Assembly: GCA_018136815.1 (NCBI GenBank)
Contig: CM030937.1
Coordinates: 5,694,526-5,758,525, forward strand
Direction: 5' to 3'
Source of the DNA: Isochrysis galbana
Lineage: Eukaryota > Haptophyta > Isochrysidales > Isochrysidaceae
Length of the DNA stretch: 64,000 nucleotides
Positions 1 through 11,420 of this stretch are shown here, piece after piece. The translations under genes were made by a program, and so were the position numbers. The notes under the pieces are model-generated. The model made no database searches, had not been told where the DNA came from, and saw only the letters and a program-made list of their open reading frames with translations. Position 1 is the stretch's first letter. Every line of letters begins with the position of its first letter.

Positions 1-722
1 ACGAGTACGAACGTCCGCAATGCGGCGATTTTTTTTCGGTGGCCAATGAGTTTTTTTTTAGCTGAATACACCCTCATTGCCATGAGCCATGAGCGCCATG
101 CGCAAGATGCAAGTGCAAGTGCTGCTGATGTCGCATCCAGAGTATTTTATATACTCTAGGCGGATGCGGTGCTTCTATCAATGTGTAGTGTGTAGTGTGT
201 GAGAAAATTGAGTGAGTTTTGTTTTTGCCGATGAGTTACCTCGAAGCCCCGCCGCATTGCACGCCGAATTTGTGTTCCTTTGTCCTTATTTGTTTCATTG
301 GTTTGTTTGTGCGATGTTGCGTTAGTTTTCGGAGTTTTCTTGTTGGTGAGTGAGTGATGTGGGGTGGTGTCTTGTGGGTCGTCGCCGCGATGTAGCGCGC
401 CCTTTCCCCCGCTCTCTCAAGACTTCTCTTCACTGGTGCCCTAGCCCCGCTGAGACTTGCACCCTCGTGAGGCCATCCCCCGACGCGATGATTGCTGCGC
501 CTGAAGCACTTACGAGAAACCAGAAGGTGATGCCACCCAAGAGACTCATCAATCAAGGGGACGACGTCGTAGGGACCATCGTCGAATAAGCTATTACGGG
601 CGTAGACCCACACCCCACATCTTACATCTTACAGCATGCAAAGTAAAAAAAAATTTTACGGGGGCGCCCTCGCCTCCCTCCTAGTTTGCGCCTCAACTTG
701 AACGATCGTCCCGCCCTTGTTT
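1..722. other. Intergenic, no gene seen
   Basis: No open frame here resembles a protein and none has a coding-like composition. The only structures are a short palindrome around 139-158 built on TATAT and several T runs near 31-60. It may be the 3' flank of something to the left of the window. Confidence 0.5.
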
Positions 723-808
723 GTTGAAGAATGCAACCGTGCCCGCTGCCCGAGTGCCCGAGTTGAAGAATGCAACCGTGCCCGCTGCCCGAGTTGAAGA
801 ATGCAACC
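723..808. repeat. Short tandem repeat, three copies
   Basis: The block starting GTTGAAGAATGCAACC occurs at 723, 762 and 793, so the spacing is 39 and then 31 bases. The first copy carries an extra GAGTGCCC duplication. It is non-coding and local; no other copy was noticed in the window. Confidence 0.75.
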
Positions 809-1119
809 ACGTGGGCGTCAGACTGCCGACGTCCGCCCTTGCACGCCCATAGCCAGCACACCGGGCGGATGGGACTTCACACGGTTTCAACGCCGTTTGC
901 TTCAAAGCAAAAGGCAAGCGATTCCCCAGGAGTCTGCAGGATGCACTTCGCCCCAGTGACCGCCACTCCACCTGCAAGCGTGTGAATGAGCTGCAGCATG
1001 CGTGTGATCATGGATTGAGAGATCGCGGCGTCGTCATAGCTCGCCAAGGAGGTGAGGTTCAGAAGATGGATGTCAACTGACCCTGACTTGGCCCGCCGCT
1101 TGGCACGCACGCACGCCAT

Positions 1120-2260
1120 CTACCGTTGCCGCAACGATCCACGCCGAGCCCGCCGCCGCCGCCTCTGCCGCCCCTCCTCCCATTCCGTCCACCGCCGCCT
1201 TGCCGCCTGTCTTGGGCCGCCGCCCCGCCTTGGCAGCAATCCATCCACCGCCCTCCCTTCCTCCCTTTGCACCACTACTGGCGCTCCCTTCATGCCACCG
1301 ATGGCCCACTGCCGCCGCCTGCGACCACCGCAGCCGAGCGCGCTGCCGCCGCCACCGCTGCCGCCCCTTTCCCCATTCGGTCCGCCGCCTCGCAACCAGT
1401 GTTTGGCACCATCCCCCCCCAGCGGCAGCAAATCCACCGCCCTTCCTCCCTTTTCACCTGCGCCGCCGCTCCCCTCTCGCCACCGCTCGCCGCGCACGAT
1501 CATCGCCTGAAGTTGCTGCAGTCCCTGCCCACGATCAAGCCGGCTCTGCCGCACCTCTATCCATTCATTCCGCCGCCACCTCGCCACCTGTGTTCGCTGG
1601 CAGCGCGCAATGTCGCTCCTCACCACCCACCGCCCTCCCTTCCTTCCCACCTTTGCCGCGGCCCCACTCTCACCGCCGCTCGCCGCGTACGGCCACAGCT
1701 GGGGACCCCCTGCCCCCACCGCAACCCATCCCGCTGAGGTCGCCGCCACCGCCCCTGCCACCCCTCCTCGAGACTGTGTTCAGCGATGCCACGCCTTGTC
1801 GCCCCGTACAATCACCACCCTCCCTCCCTTTTCGCCTCCGCTGTGCTCTTACCGCCGCTCGGCGCAGCAGCAGGAGCACGACCACCGCCTGCGATCATCT
1901 CTACGACACCCTCTTCGTCGAGCGCGCCGCCGCCGCAGCCGCCGCACCTCTTCTGAACTTGGCTGCCGCCGCCACCTGTTACCAACTTTGGCGCCGCCGC
2001 GCGTGGCCCCTCGCCATCCAAGCCCTCCCTTCCTTCCCACCTGCGCCTCCGCTGTGCTCTTGGTTACCGGTGACCGCACATGGCCGCTGCCTGCGATCGC
2101 TGTGGTGGACGCGCCTCGCCCGACAGCAGAGCGGCATGCTCACGGCCAGTGGCGCGGCGGCGCTGCGCCGGCACGCTCCAAGCACAGATGCTCGGTGGCG
2201 GGCGGAGATGCGGCGCGGCCCGACCATCGAAGCGTGTCGGGCGCGACGTGCTGTGGAGTG
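1120..2260. repeat. Degenerate satellite, period about 190 bases
   Basis: A CCGCC-rich block in which a landmark (CCACCGCCCTCCCTTCC followed by a C-rich stretch and a CGCTCGCCGC-like segment) recurs near 1248, 1430, 1624, 1810 and 2019, giving periods of 182 to 209 bases. Copies are clearly diverged. Long frames stay open on both strands across it (up to about 350 codons), which is expected from the lack of A/T and is not evidence for a protein. A second C/G-rich stretch follows to about 2500. Confidence 0.65.
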
Positions 2261-2589
2261 AGCGCGCGGCGATAGCGGCTGGTGTGGTGTGGGTGTCCGT
2301 GGCGGCGATGTGGCGGCGAGGCGAAGCGGTCTGGTCGGGCAGCGAAGCGCTCCGGGGGCGCCAGCGTCGTTCGTGGGAGAGGTGCTGCGGTCGGCGCTGT
2401 TTAAGGTGATTGTAGAAAGAGACGGATCGGGCGGGGGGCGGGGGGCCGCTCCGGACGCGCGGTCCGGAGCGGCGGGGGGTCGGTCCGGAGTGGTGTGATT
2501 TTGAATATCGCGCAAGCTGTCCAACTCTCCTCCGCCGCGGAACTCTCGTGAGGTCGTCGTCCCAACCAAAAGGCGCCCTGGGCAGAAGT

Positions 2590-3240
2590 GAGGACAGCCG
2601 AGCTCATCCCCCCCCCCTCTCTCTCTCTCTTTCTGTATCTTTCTCCCTCCCTCTCTCTCTCTCCCTCTCTCTCCCCCCCTCTCTCTCTCTCATCAGCGGG
2701 AGCGGGCCGATGGCTAGCTGGCGCTCCTGAGCCCACGTGGACATGCGAATGAATGAATGAAAGGGGGCCCCCGCTTCGGCCAACGCGGGGGGGGTCACCT
2801 CCGGGCACCGTCAGGGCACCCTCCCTCCTCCCCACAAGTTGCCCGCCCCCCCCACGCCCCCCCCGCGGCTTCCGACCCCCCCCCCCCCCGCCCCAGATCG
2901 CTTCCGATACCGGTCCCCTCTTCTGCCCGAACCGCATCACAATCTCCGCGCGCGCCCGACCTCCGAGGCACCTTCCCGCCACCTGCCCGCCCTCCCCCCC
3001 CCCCGCGCCCCCCCCCCCCCCCGCGCCCCCCCCCCCCCCCGCGCCCCCCCCCGCCCCCCCTTTCTCTCTCCCGCGCTTCCCCCTCTCCCCCTCCCTCCCG
3101 ACGAGATCCCGAGAGCCGCCAGAGCGAGACGGTCAACTCCTCGCCGCACCCCCTCCAGCACTCCTTCATTCGCCTCGCCCGGTCGTTCTCGGGCTCCCGC
3201 TTCCTCTTCCTCATCCCCTCTCTCTCTGCCTCGCTCGCTC
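2590..3240. repeat. CT microsatellite and long C runs before the FTR1 gene
   Basis: A CT-rich stretch (about 2600-2695) is followed by runs of C up to about 20 long (2878-2892, 2995-3061) broken by single GCG triplets. The block ends about 20 bases before the FTR1-family start codon. Pyrimidine tracts of this type also sit beside the start regions of several other genes in the window, so it may be part of a core promoter. That is inference. Confidence 0.6.
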
Positions 3241-3262
3241 GGTCTTTCGCATTCCGCACACC

Positions 3263-4392
3263 ATGTCCGCCGACGGGAGCACCACACTCGCCAGCTGGTG
3301 GGACGTTGGCATCGCCACCATCTTCGCACGAGAGGTGACGTGACGCACTCACGCACGCCGCACTCACGCACGCCGCACGCATGAGCCCAACCGCCACCTG
3401 CTCGAGTCCAACCGCCACCTGCTCGCTGCCCTGTCTTTCCTGGCGCTCTACCAACCTCCCCTCCGCCCAACTCGCTCCCACCTCACGCCGCGCAGATTCT
3501 CGAAGCGTGCATCATTATTGGGCAGTACCGTACTGTCATCCAGCACTCTGATCTGGATGACGAGGGCAAACGCAAGTCCCTCAGGATAGTGTGGGCATCG
3601 GCAAGCGCTGCGCTCGCGCTCGCGGTTGTCATCATCCTCGCCGTCGCCATTCCGATCATTGTGAACAGAGACTCCATTGATGAGAAGGCCGTCAAGTACG
3701 CCGAGGGTGTCTCCAAGGTTGTCGCGGCCATCTGCATCGCGATCCTGTCGCTCAAGGTGCCCAAGTGGCTTGGGGCACTGCCGGGCGTGAAGAGCAGCAA
3801 GGCAAAGAACGCAGCAGACCTCACTTTGCGCTCGCTAGCCTTCAACGTCGGCTGGAATATCCTTCGCGAGATCCTCGAAATTGGTCTTTTCCTTGTGCCC
3901 TTTTTCATTGCGTCCAACAACGCCGCTGTGACGATCCCCGGGTCAGGCGCCATTGGTCTACTCATTGGCCTAGTGGTTGGAGCCATCGTCTACGTCATCA
4001 ACAAGTTTACCACGCAGCAGCTCGCCCTCGCCATCTCGATGTCATTCATCACTGGCTGGCTCTCCACCGGCTTGTTCACCGGAGGCTGCCACGAGTTTGA
4101 GGAGGTCTCGACGGAGACGCCCGAGGTGTTCCACATGCCAGGCGACAGTGTCACGGGCTTCTGGTCGCACAAGAAGCTTCCAATGGCGCTGTTCAAACCG
4201 TTTGGGTACTCGTACAACCCAACCGTACTCATGCTGTGCTGCTTCTGGCTCTGGGTTGCCGGCTTGTGCTCGCTTCACGCGCTCAAGATCTGGAAGGCCA
4301 AGAAGAATGCCAACACGCAGGCGGAGGTGAATGCGAGGGTGAGCACCGATCTTAAGGCGGATCAGCTGGCCGGCGGCGCTGTCGCTGTTTGA
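3263..4392 (+). CDS. FTR1/OfeT-family iron permease, two exons
   Basis: Predicted high-affinity iron transporter of the FTR1/EfeU family, an integral membrane protein that moves ferric iron, usually with a partner ferroxidase. Exon 1 is 3263-3334 (24 codons), intron 3335-3495 (GTGACG...GCGCAG), exon 2 3496-4392; the product is 322 residues, normal for the family. Two copies of the family's RExxE signature are visible as REILE: the first is assembled across the splice junction (ARE from exon 1, ILEACIIIG from exon 2) and the second lies at about residue 130 (LREILEIGLFLVPFF). About seven hydrophobic helices follow. A TGGCHEFEEV segment near residue 220 lies in a luminal or external loop. The splice is strongly supported because it restores the metal-binding motif. 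Whether it sits in the plasma or vacuolar membrane is not readable. Confidence 0.88.
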
Positions 4393-5816
4393 GGGGGAGA
4401 TCGAGCGGCTCCAGGGCGCGCCTCTTTCTTTTTTTCGTTGGGTCTCGCTCTGCGATGAGATGCATGATGATGAGGCTCAATTATTTGGTCTGCGATGATC
4501 GCAGCGGCTCGCATGTTGCCGAGCGAACAGCTGACTTGGGGCGTCGATGATGTAGCATCACATGCCCCGGTTGCTTCCTCTCTTGTTATTCGATTGGCCG
4601 AGCATCTAGCAGTACCTGCGCGCTTAACTTTGTGCGCTTGAGGGGTGCAGCTCAACATTCGGAACGTGCCAGCTCCTTCACACGTTGACCTTGTTCATGT
4701 TTTGCCTGATTTGGCTGCTTAACTGTGCTATCTTGCCCTGCAGCCTTTGCCTGCTTGCTGCCCGGAGTGGGCGCCGCGGCTTCCCGCTTCAGCATGGAAG
4801 GGCATCATCAATTAGAGACCTTTTTCAGGAGCGGCAACCTATTTCGGTTGCGCTGCCTTGTGCGGTGCGACATCGTCACGGTTCAGCATTGGTAGTGCGG
4901 GACGACCGTGCGAGAGAAGACTCCTCCCCCCTTAGCGGCGAGAAAGAGAAGGCCTTGTCATCCGTTGTTGCCATAACTGTAGTCTGACTTGTTTCGTTGT
5001 GGAGATGTCGCGTTTCGTAAGAGTCGTGATTGTCAGTGTGAGGTAGGTGAAGAGAATGCCAAACAACAACGGATGAACGTCTGTGTGAGCGGCTTTGGCT
5101 ATGCCGCAAGCTGAGAGTAAGTGATTTAGATGCTAAGAGTGATTGCATTACGAGAGTTGGTACTGCTTCTGCCACTAGCCTTGTTCCAACCAGCAGGACA
5201 CGACAAAGCAGTGACCGCTCGAGGGCACGAACGCGCGCGAACTAACCATCACGCACCCGTTGATCCGTCGTTGCTCCCGGCGCTTGCGTAAGCGAGGTCG
5301 TGTTCCGTGGACAAACTCGATGTGAACCATCGAAAGTCCATACCTCTCGTTGCCAAAAATATGACGTTGGTAAAGTCTGGCGTTTCGCTCTCTTCCCCGC
5401 CCGCTTCCGGGACTCTCAGCCCCTCCCCCCCGGCGAGGGCGAGATCGCCCTCCCGTCCCCTCCGCTCCGCTTCATCTCGACACGTTATGCAAACCCCGCG
5501 ATATTGGATAAATCGTGCTGATTAAGTGAATGCCGCGAGCTTGTCGCCCGAACGCGATTCCAGCGGAGAGCTCTCGTGTATACTGTATTGATATTGAGTG
5601 ATATCGGATGCATGTATTGAAAAGACAAAGGGCTCAGTTTCCTGCCTTAATCTGTCAAGACATGCCGGAAGCTCCGCCCTTTTGGAGGCAGCTCAAGAGG
5701 CGACCACACCAGACCACACAGCCACACAGCCACAGACACGTACGCGCCACTAAGCAAGAAGGAGCAAGCATCGCGGGAGGCCACCATATCCGTGCTCACG
5801 GGACGATTCAGCTCGG
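4393..5816. other. Intergenic, no gene seen
   Basis: This holds the 3' flank of the iron permease gene and then unremarkable sequence. Short open frames are present (for instance near 4685-4990 and 5300-5525) but none shows family resemblance or consistent codon use. Confidence 0.4.
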
Positions 5817-6010
5817 TAAGAAGGTGCAACTCGAGGTTCCCTTTTTTTGTCACACCCCTCCCGTCTATTTTGGTATACAATTTTCATTGACACCTAACTT
5901 GGACACTATTCCCACGTACTCAGAAGGTGCAACCCGAGGTTCCCTATTTTGTTAGTTACACACCTCCCGGCTAATTTTCATTAGCCCCTAACTTCTTTCT
6001 AACTTGCACA
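5817..6010. repeat. Interspersed repeat, two tandem copies
   Basis: Two related copies follow each other, marked by AGAAGGTGCAACYCGAGGTT at about 5819 and 5923 and by related TAATTTTCATT blocks further on. A reverse-strand relative lies near 27240-27295 (TTGCACCTTC then GGAGTAGGG), so this is a dispersed family and not only a local duplication. No coding capacity is seen. The class is unknown. Confidence 0.55.
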
Positions 6011-6605
6011 CTCTCGCGGCCTACGAGGTGCAGGAGATGGGTGAAGATGGGGTTGGTTCCCTCGAGCTCGTGCAGCCGGAGCCCTTCTGGCTCCGCTGAC
6101 CTGAGCCCTTCACGAAGTTCTAAGCAGTGGCCGGCCCGCGCCATGACGAGGCGCCCGTTAACCGTTAGCCGGTAGGGCTCGGGCGCGGCGCGGCCGCCAA
6201 GCATGCGGGCCACGCCGAGCCGTGAGCCGTGAGTAGACGTGATGCGTGAGTACGAGTACGAGTGCGCGCGCTAGCTGGCCGCGCCCCCCCGCTGCAAGGC
6301 GGAAAGGCTAGTGGGGTTGGCGGTTGGCGGTTGGCCCGCGCACTCGACTTTTGTCTCCGCAAGAAATAAGAACGCCCCCCCCCCCACCCCCGCGCCCCGC
6401 CGCCTAAGAAACCTCAAATAAGAAACCCCCGGCCCCCGGGCGGAGCCCGGTGGGGGCTAGAAAGCTTTAGAAGCTTTGGAGTCCTCTTTTCTTAACGGTG
6501 CACCCATACTGTATGTGTTCCGCGTTGCGCGGACTTGCTTTCATCTTTCATCATCCATCTCTCAACCTCGTCATCAGCGCTGTTAGAAGTTAGAGAGCGG
6601 CGGCG
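6011..6605. other. Intergenic and 5' flank of the YciI gene
   Basis: GC-rich sequence with short direct repeats around 6300-6340 and C runs near 6376-6400. The last 120 bases before 6606 are the probable 5' flank of the YciI-domain gene. No TATA element is obvious. Confidence 0.35.
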
Positions 6606-7091
6606 ATGGCGAGTTTCGTCGCGGCCGCTCAGCCGTACGAGCATCGGCTCTCTCGTCGGATGGGTGGTTGTGGGCGGCGCGTGGCGCTGGGCGTGTGGGT
6701 CCTCACACTAGCGCATTGCACTGCGCTCACGCCACCGCTCCGCTCGCCTGCCTCCCGCCTCCGTGCGCTCGAGGTGGCAGGCGAGGCAGTCGAGCTCTAC
6801 TGGTTCGTCAAGACTGAGAGCTTCTGCAAGCCCTTCCCGGCTGTCAAGCCGCACCTCGAGGCGCATCGCGCATGGGTCGCGGCGCAGCGAAGTGCAGGAT
6901 ACCCCGTCACCAGCGGCTATCGCGTGGACGAGGAGGGTCGACCGGGAGGAGGCGGACTGATGCTATTCCGCGCAGTCTCGCATGAGGCAGCGCTCGAGTT
7001 TGTCAGCCACGACCCGCTAGTTGCAAATGGCTGCGTCGACTACCAGGTTAACCAATGGATTGCGGAGGTAGGAAATATTGCCTTGCTTTGA
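6606..7091 (+). CDS. YciI-like (YCII) domain protein with N-terminal leader
   Basis: A 161-residue protein. Residues about 62-155 read as a YciI-related alpha/beta ferredoxin-like domain: an opening strand (ELYWFVKTE), a helix ending with HRAWVAAQRSAG, a glycine-rich turn (GRPGGGGLMLFRA), the SHEAALEFVSHDPLVANG segment that matches the usual EEA..L...DPF...G pattern, and a last strand (VDYQVNQWI). The family is small and enzymatic roles are mostly unproven. The first 60 residues are basic and include a hydrophobic stretch (VALGVWVLTLAHC), so the protein probably enters the secretory system or a plastid. A second Met at residue 19 would give a cleaner signal peptide. A GTAGG after residue 156 could be a donor site, but the domain is already complete there. 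Confidence 0.7.
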   Translation: MASFVAAAQPYEHRLSRRMGGCGRRVALGVWVLTLAHCTALTPPLRSPASRLRALEVAGEAVELYWFVKTESFCKPFPAVKPHLEAHRAWVAAQRSAGYPVTSGYRVDEEGRPGGGGLMLFRAVSHEAALEFVSHDPLVANGCVDYQVNQWIAEVGNIALL

Positions 7092-8136
7092 TGCGGCTGC
7101 TACCAGGAATATACCTTCTGGCCGTGCTGATGGCCCTAACAAATGACTATTGTAGAAATGCGCTTGCGAGGGGACAGGGGACAAGAGGTGGGGGCTTGGG
7201 GGGGGGGGGAGGTTCCCCTCCTCCCGCTTCTCCTCTATGTAAGAGGTTGATTTGGATGCAAGCGTGCTCTGTGACGAAACTACACATGTTTTCAAATGGT
7301 ACGATCAACAAGAAGGCGCGCATCATGACAATTGAAACAATGTATTCATATTTGGATGTATTCTCGCTCATATTTGATGGCCGCTCGGCGCATATGGGCA
7401 GTATCCAGAACCAATGAAACACGTCATGGACCATCCATAGCCCTTTCGACGTGGATGGTCAGTCATTCGTGCCAAATATACCTTCACTGTGTACAACAGA
7501 TAGACGCTTGAAGCCTCATTGTTGCTTGAGAGCGCCTTCACCATACATACACCATGGCGGCTAATATCTAGTAGTAATATAAAAACCTTTTAATAGTCTC
7601 GCCCCACCCGCAGCTATGGAGCACCTCCAAGTAGCCACGCCCTTTCCCCCCCCTCATTCCCTCACTCTGCGCCTTGCGGCAACTCCCCTGCTTGTTAGGG
7701 CGGTCAAACAAGGCTTTTTAAGTACTAATATCTAAAATATTATTCTAATATGAGGGGGTCGACATTTTTGACCGTGAGCGGAAAGCCCCGGCGAAAGCGG
7801 GTCGGAGGGCCTCCCGGCCTTTTCAGAATCCTCGTCCGAAAAGACGGTGCAAAATCCCGTCTGCCCCCCCTCCGTAGCACACGTTCTGGCGGCTCACACG
7901 AGCAGCCGAACTGGACGTCGCTCCGACTGACCACTGACCACTGAGAGATGTGTTTCTTTCATTTAAAAGGTGCCTAGACGACGCCCCATATTGCCTATAA
8001 AGCAAATTTCAAACCTTGGTGCCCCAGCGATAACGTCCGCGCATGCACATGCGCACCACACACAGCTCGCACACGGCCGATTCGGCTGTCACAGGTCACA
8101 GGATGTTCCTGGACTGTCCCAACCCTCGCCCCGCAG
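7092..8136. other. Intergenic with transposon end
   Basis: The 3' flank of the YciI gene, a G run at 7200-7210, and at 7696 the start of a TAGGGCGGTCAAACA terminal repeat (see the separate entry). No gene was recognised. AT content rises around 7560-7750. Confidence 0.4.
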
Positions 8137-8483
8137 GATTCGCCCTGGCTCGCGACTGATGAGGAGCTGGAGCACCAGGACGCCATGGCGCTTGACGCTG
8201 CTCGCTGGGCGACAAAAGCTTGTTGGCCGCTGGCGAGACAGGTATGCTGCCGATCGCGCGATCGCGTTCGCTCTGCGCGCAGGTCGACCGAGCCCGTCCG
8301 TACCTACAAGATCTTTGCCGCCCAAAACGTCAGTCAGGTTCCCGACTCGTCTTTCGACGCTGTGAGGCAGGGAGAACACCTACCGCCGATGCTCAACGAC
8401 GAGAGCATCGGCGGCAGGTCGCGCGCGCTGCCGCGCTGCCCGTTAAAGCAAGAAGAATTAGCAACCAGCAACCGCAACAGTGA
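8137..8483 (+). CDS. Possible unrecognised gene, two exons
   Basis: A candidate internal exon at 8137-8241 (preceded by CCCCGCAG, followed by GTATGC) and a second exon at 8283-8483 are both phase 0 and read open for 35 and 66 codons to a stop. The implied intron is only 41 bases and starts GTA, unlike the other introns in the window, and no first exon is obvious. The peptide has no family resemblance I recognise. Treat it as a weak prediction. Confidence 0.2.
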
Positions 8484-8650
8484 CAAGTGGAAGTGCTTCA
8501 ACACCGTGTCAACACTTGTTGTGCCCTGCGTCAACACTTGTAAGAGGCCAGACGGGTTACCACCTTGCCCAAGCTACTGTAATGGGCCCTCGAGGGCGTG
8601 TCAACGTGAACCCATACGCCCCATTGGCTGGTAAAGATCCACAGCTCCAT
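8480..8650. repeat. Dispersed repeat shared with 47.79-47.90 kb
   Basis: The stretch CAACGTGAACCCATACGCCC near 8602 is present in reverse orientation near 47800-47822, and the surrounding 'CAACACTTG' and 'ATTGGCTGG' words recur there too. This indicates two copies of one dispersed repeat. It carries no coding signal. Confidence 0.5.
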
Positions 8651-9046
8651 CCATACCTCCACCACTGCCAACACCATATCCTCAAATTCTTCCAACATTC
8701 CACGCAGTTTTGTTTGATCAAGCGCGCAGAATTCGCTATGCACTGCCTCCCAGGGACGTATGCATTTGGTCATCAAGTATCGCGTGGACAAGCAGAAGCG
8801 ACCCGTGTACCCCCACTCAACGCACACATGAGTCGGGCATTGGGATGACAGTGCATGGATCTGGCACAACCACGTGTATTTCTACGCTTACAACTTGCAG
8901 AACAAAGCCCAATCGATCACTGTCTCTCAGGATCACAAGCGTTGCTGTGCTATGAAGGATACCGGTGCTGGCGCTGATGCACCTAATGATGCTGGGTCAC
9001 TACCTCGACGCGCCTCCTTCTCGCCGCAAAGCTCGCGTCGGGAATC

Positions 9047-11410
9047 TTACAACTTGGCCTTGGCAGCGGCAGCCTTCTCAACTTCAGAGACGAGTAGCAC
9101 CGAGGGTACCCAGTGTTTACCATTCGGATGGGCAGCGCCATAACGCTTGATGTCTGCCAACACGCGAGGGAGCCCCCCCTGTCTCCCGTGGCGGGCCCAG
9201 TGCATCGGCCCGCCGAGTTTGCGCGGGAAGCCATAGCCGTACAAGAAAATGATGTCGATGTCCGATTCGCGTTGCGCGATTCCCTCCTCCAGGCACTTGA
9301 AGCCCTCATTGACTAGCGGGAGCAGGCAGCGGTCGAGCACCTGCACGGTAGAGGCGCACGATGCGCAGCGTGAGGGGAGAGGAATACCAGCGCATGCCAC
9401 CCACAGCGAGCTATCTATCCCTCTAGCTCACCCTCTTCCCAGCACGCGCGCGCGGTGAATGTTCACCTCTTCCTCCGAAATGACCCTACGCTTGATGCCC
9501 TTCTTCTGGGAATAGCTCTCAATGAGCTGTGTGACTTCGGCGTCGTCCACAGGGTTACGACCGGCAGAATAGTCGTACCACCCCTTCTTCGTCTTTTGGC
9601 CCAGCCGGCCCATATCCACAAGCTCGTCTGCGAGCGCTGGGTAGCGCTCGCCCGGACCGAAGAGGGCGGGCTGGTCCTTACGAATGTTGTAGCCGATGTC
9701 GTTGCCAGCGAGGTCGCCCATCTGCAGCGGCCCCATCGCCAACCCAAGCCGCCGGATAGGCCCGTCGACCTGGGCGGGCACACACCCCTCCTCGAGCAAG
9801 AACAACGCCTCGCGACAGTACCCCTCAATCATCCGATTGCCGACAAACCCAAAGCAGTTGCCCACCAGCACCGCCTTCTTGCCGAGGCGCTTGCCCATCG
9901 CCATTACGGTGGCAAGCGTCTCGCCGGACGAGGCCTTACCGCGCACATTCTCAAGCAGTGGCATCACATTGGCGGGCGAGAAGAAATGGGTGCCACAGAC
10001 ATCCTGCGGGCGCGAGGTGGCGGCGGCGATTTGGTCGACGTCCAGAGTGGAAGTGTTGCTGCAGAGCAGAGCGCCCGGCTTAACGACACCGTCCAGCTCG
10101 GCAAAGATTTTCTTCTTGAGGTCCATCCGCTCAAAGACAGCCTCAATCACGATATCGGCGCTGGCCACTTTTGAGTCCGAAATAGCGGTGGCGGTGCTGA
10201 TGCAGCCCATTCGTTGTTCGAGCTTGGCTTCGCTTAGCTTGCCCTTCTTGACATTTGCTTCATACAACGAGCGGATACCCTTGAGGCGCGTCGCTAGCGC
10301 GTCGGCGGACAAGTCGACCAACGTCACCGGAATGCCCTTGTTAGCGAAGCACATCGCAATGCCGCCGCCCATCGTGCCTGCACCGATGACGGCGGCATTC
10401 TCGATGGGACGCGGCTTGTCAGTCACACCCGCGACTTTGGATATCTGACGCTCTGCAAAGAAGATGTGCTGCAGTGCACGCGACTGTGGCCCGGCCGCGA
10501 GTTCCTGGAACATCGCCGACTCACGCGCGAGACCCTCATCGAAGGACGGCGCGCTCACGGACGCCTCCACCGCGTCGACAATCTTCAGTGGCGCCACTTC
10601 GCCTCGCGCCTGCTTGCGCACCAGGTCACGCGCCGCGCCGAAGAAGCCATCAGCACCGCCCGCCACCTCGAGCGGCCGCTTTGAGATGACGCGTGCCGTG
10701 TCGACGCCTTCGTCGGCGAGCCGGCCCGCGAGGGCAAGCGCTGCGTCGATCACTGCTTGACCTTCCGCACCAGGCACCACCTCATCCGCCAGGCCGAGAC
10801 GGGCCGCTTCCTCTGCACCCACCGGCGCACCTGTTGTCATCATCTTGATTGCTGCCTCGCAGCCGACGACGCGCGGCAGCCGTTGCGTGCCGCCGGCACC
10901 AGGAAGAAGGCCGAGGTGCACCTCAGGCAGGCCGCAGACGGCCTTGCTAGCGAAGAGGCGCCAGTGGCACGCGAGCGCCAGCTCGAGACCACCGCCAAAG
11001 GCTGTGCCGTGAACTGCTGCCACCGTCGGTATGGGCATCTTGTCGAGGGCCTCAATCACGTCTCCCAGCCGCGGCCGTGTAAGCGCTCCGCCGGTTGCAA
11101 ACTCCTTGATGTCGGCACCGGCGGGAAAGGTGGAGCCATCGCCGGCGATGACAAGCGCTCGCGCCCCCTCCCGTTCTGCCCGGCCCAGTCCCTCGAAAAG
11201 AGCAGTTCGCACCGCCAGCCCCAGAGAGTTGACAGGAGGATTAGCCACCTTGAGCAACGCCACGCGGCCAACCATTGAGAAGCTCGCCTGTGGGGGGCAG
11301 TAAGCGGTTAACGTGCTGTAGGGCGTCAAGGAGCGTCGCAGGGCTGCGGGGGCAAGCCTGAGTGGGGAAGAAGGAGAGAGGCAGAGAGTGGGGGAGAGTG
11401 GTGTGGACAA
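9047..11410 (-). CDS. Peroxisomal bifunctional enzyme: enoyl-CoA hydratase / 3-hydroxyacyl-CoA dehydrogenase (EHHADH/MFP type)
   Basis: Carries out steps two and three of peroxisomal fatty-acid beta-oxidation. Exon 1 is 11410-9467, intron 9466-9341 (GTGAAC...GTGCAG), exon 2 9340-9047; 745 residues. Crotonase half: ADIKEF loop and GGGLELALACHW...GLPEVHLGLLPGAGGT, with both catalytic Glu positions present. Dehydrogenase half: NAD site VIGAGTMGGG near residue 340 and the catalytic GTHFFSP...LLE pair, followed by two C-terminal 3HCDH domains; the second begins at the splice junction (ISEEE|VLDRC). The protein ends in AKL, an acceptable PTS1 peroxisomal signal. The first about 45 residues have no counterpart in the family, and a CCCCCCACAG acceptor lies just before ASFSMVGR, so the true start may be Met46 or an upstream ATG near 11586 joined by another intron. 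Confidence 0.92.
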
Positions 11411-11420
11411 GAGGAAGCGA

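Noticed and set aside
1120-2261. Long open frames on both strands (213 and 353 codons)
   Set aside because: They run through a CCGCC-rich satellite; products are Pro/Ala/Arg low complexity in every frame, so composition rather than coding explains them.
9455-10448. Plus-strand frames of about 240-250 codons
   Set aside because: They are antisense to the well-supported beta-oxidation gene and have no family resemblance.
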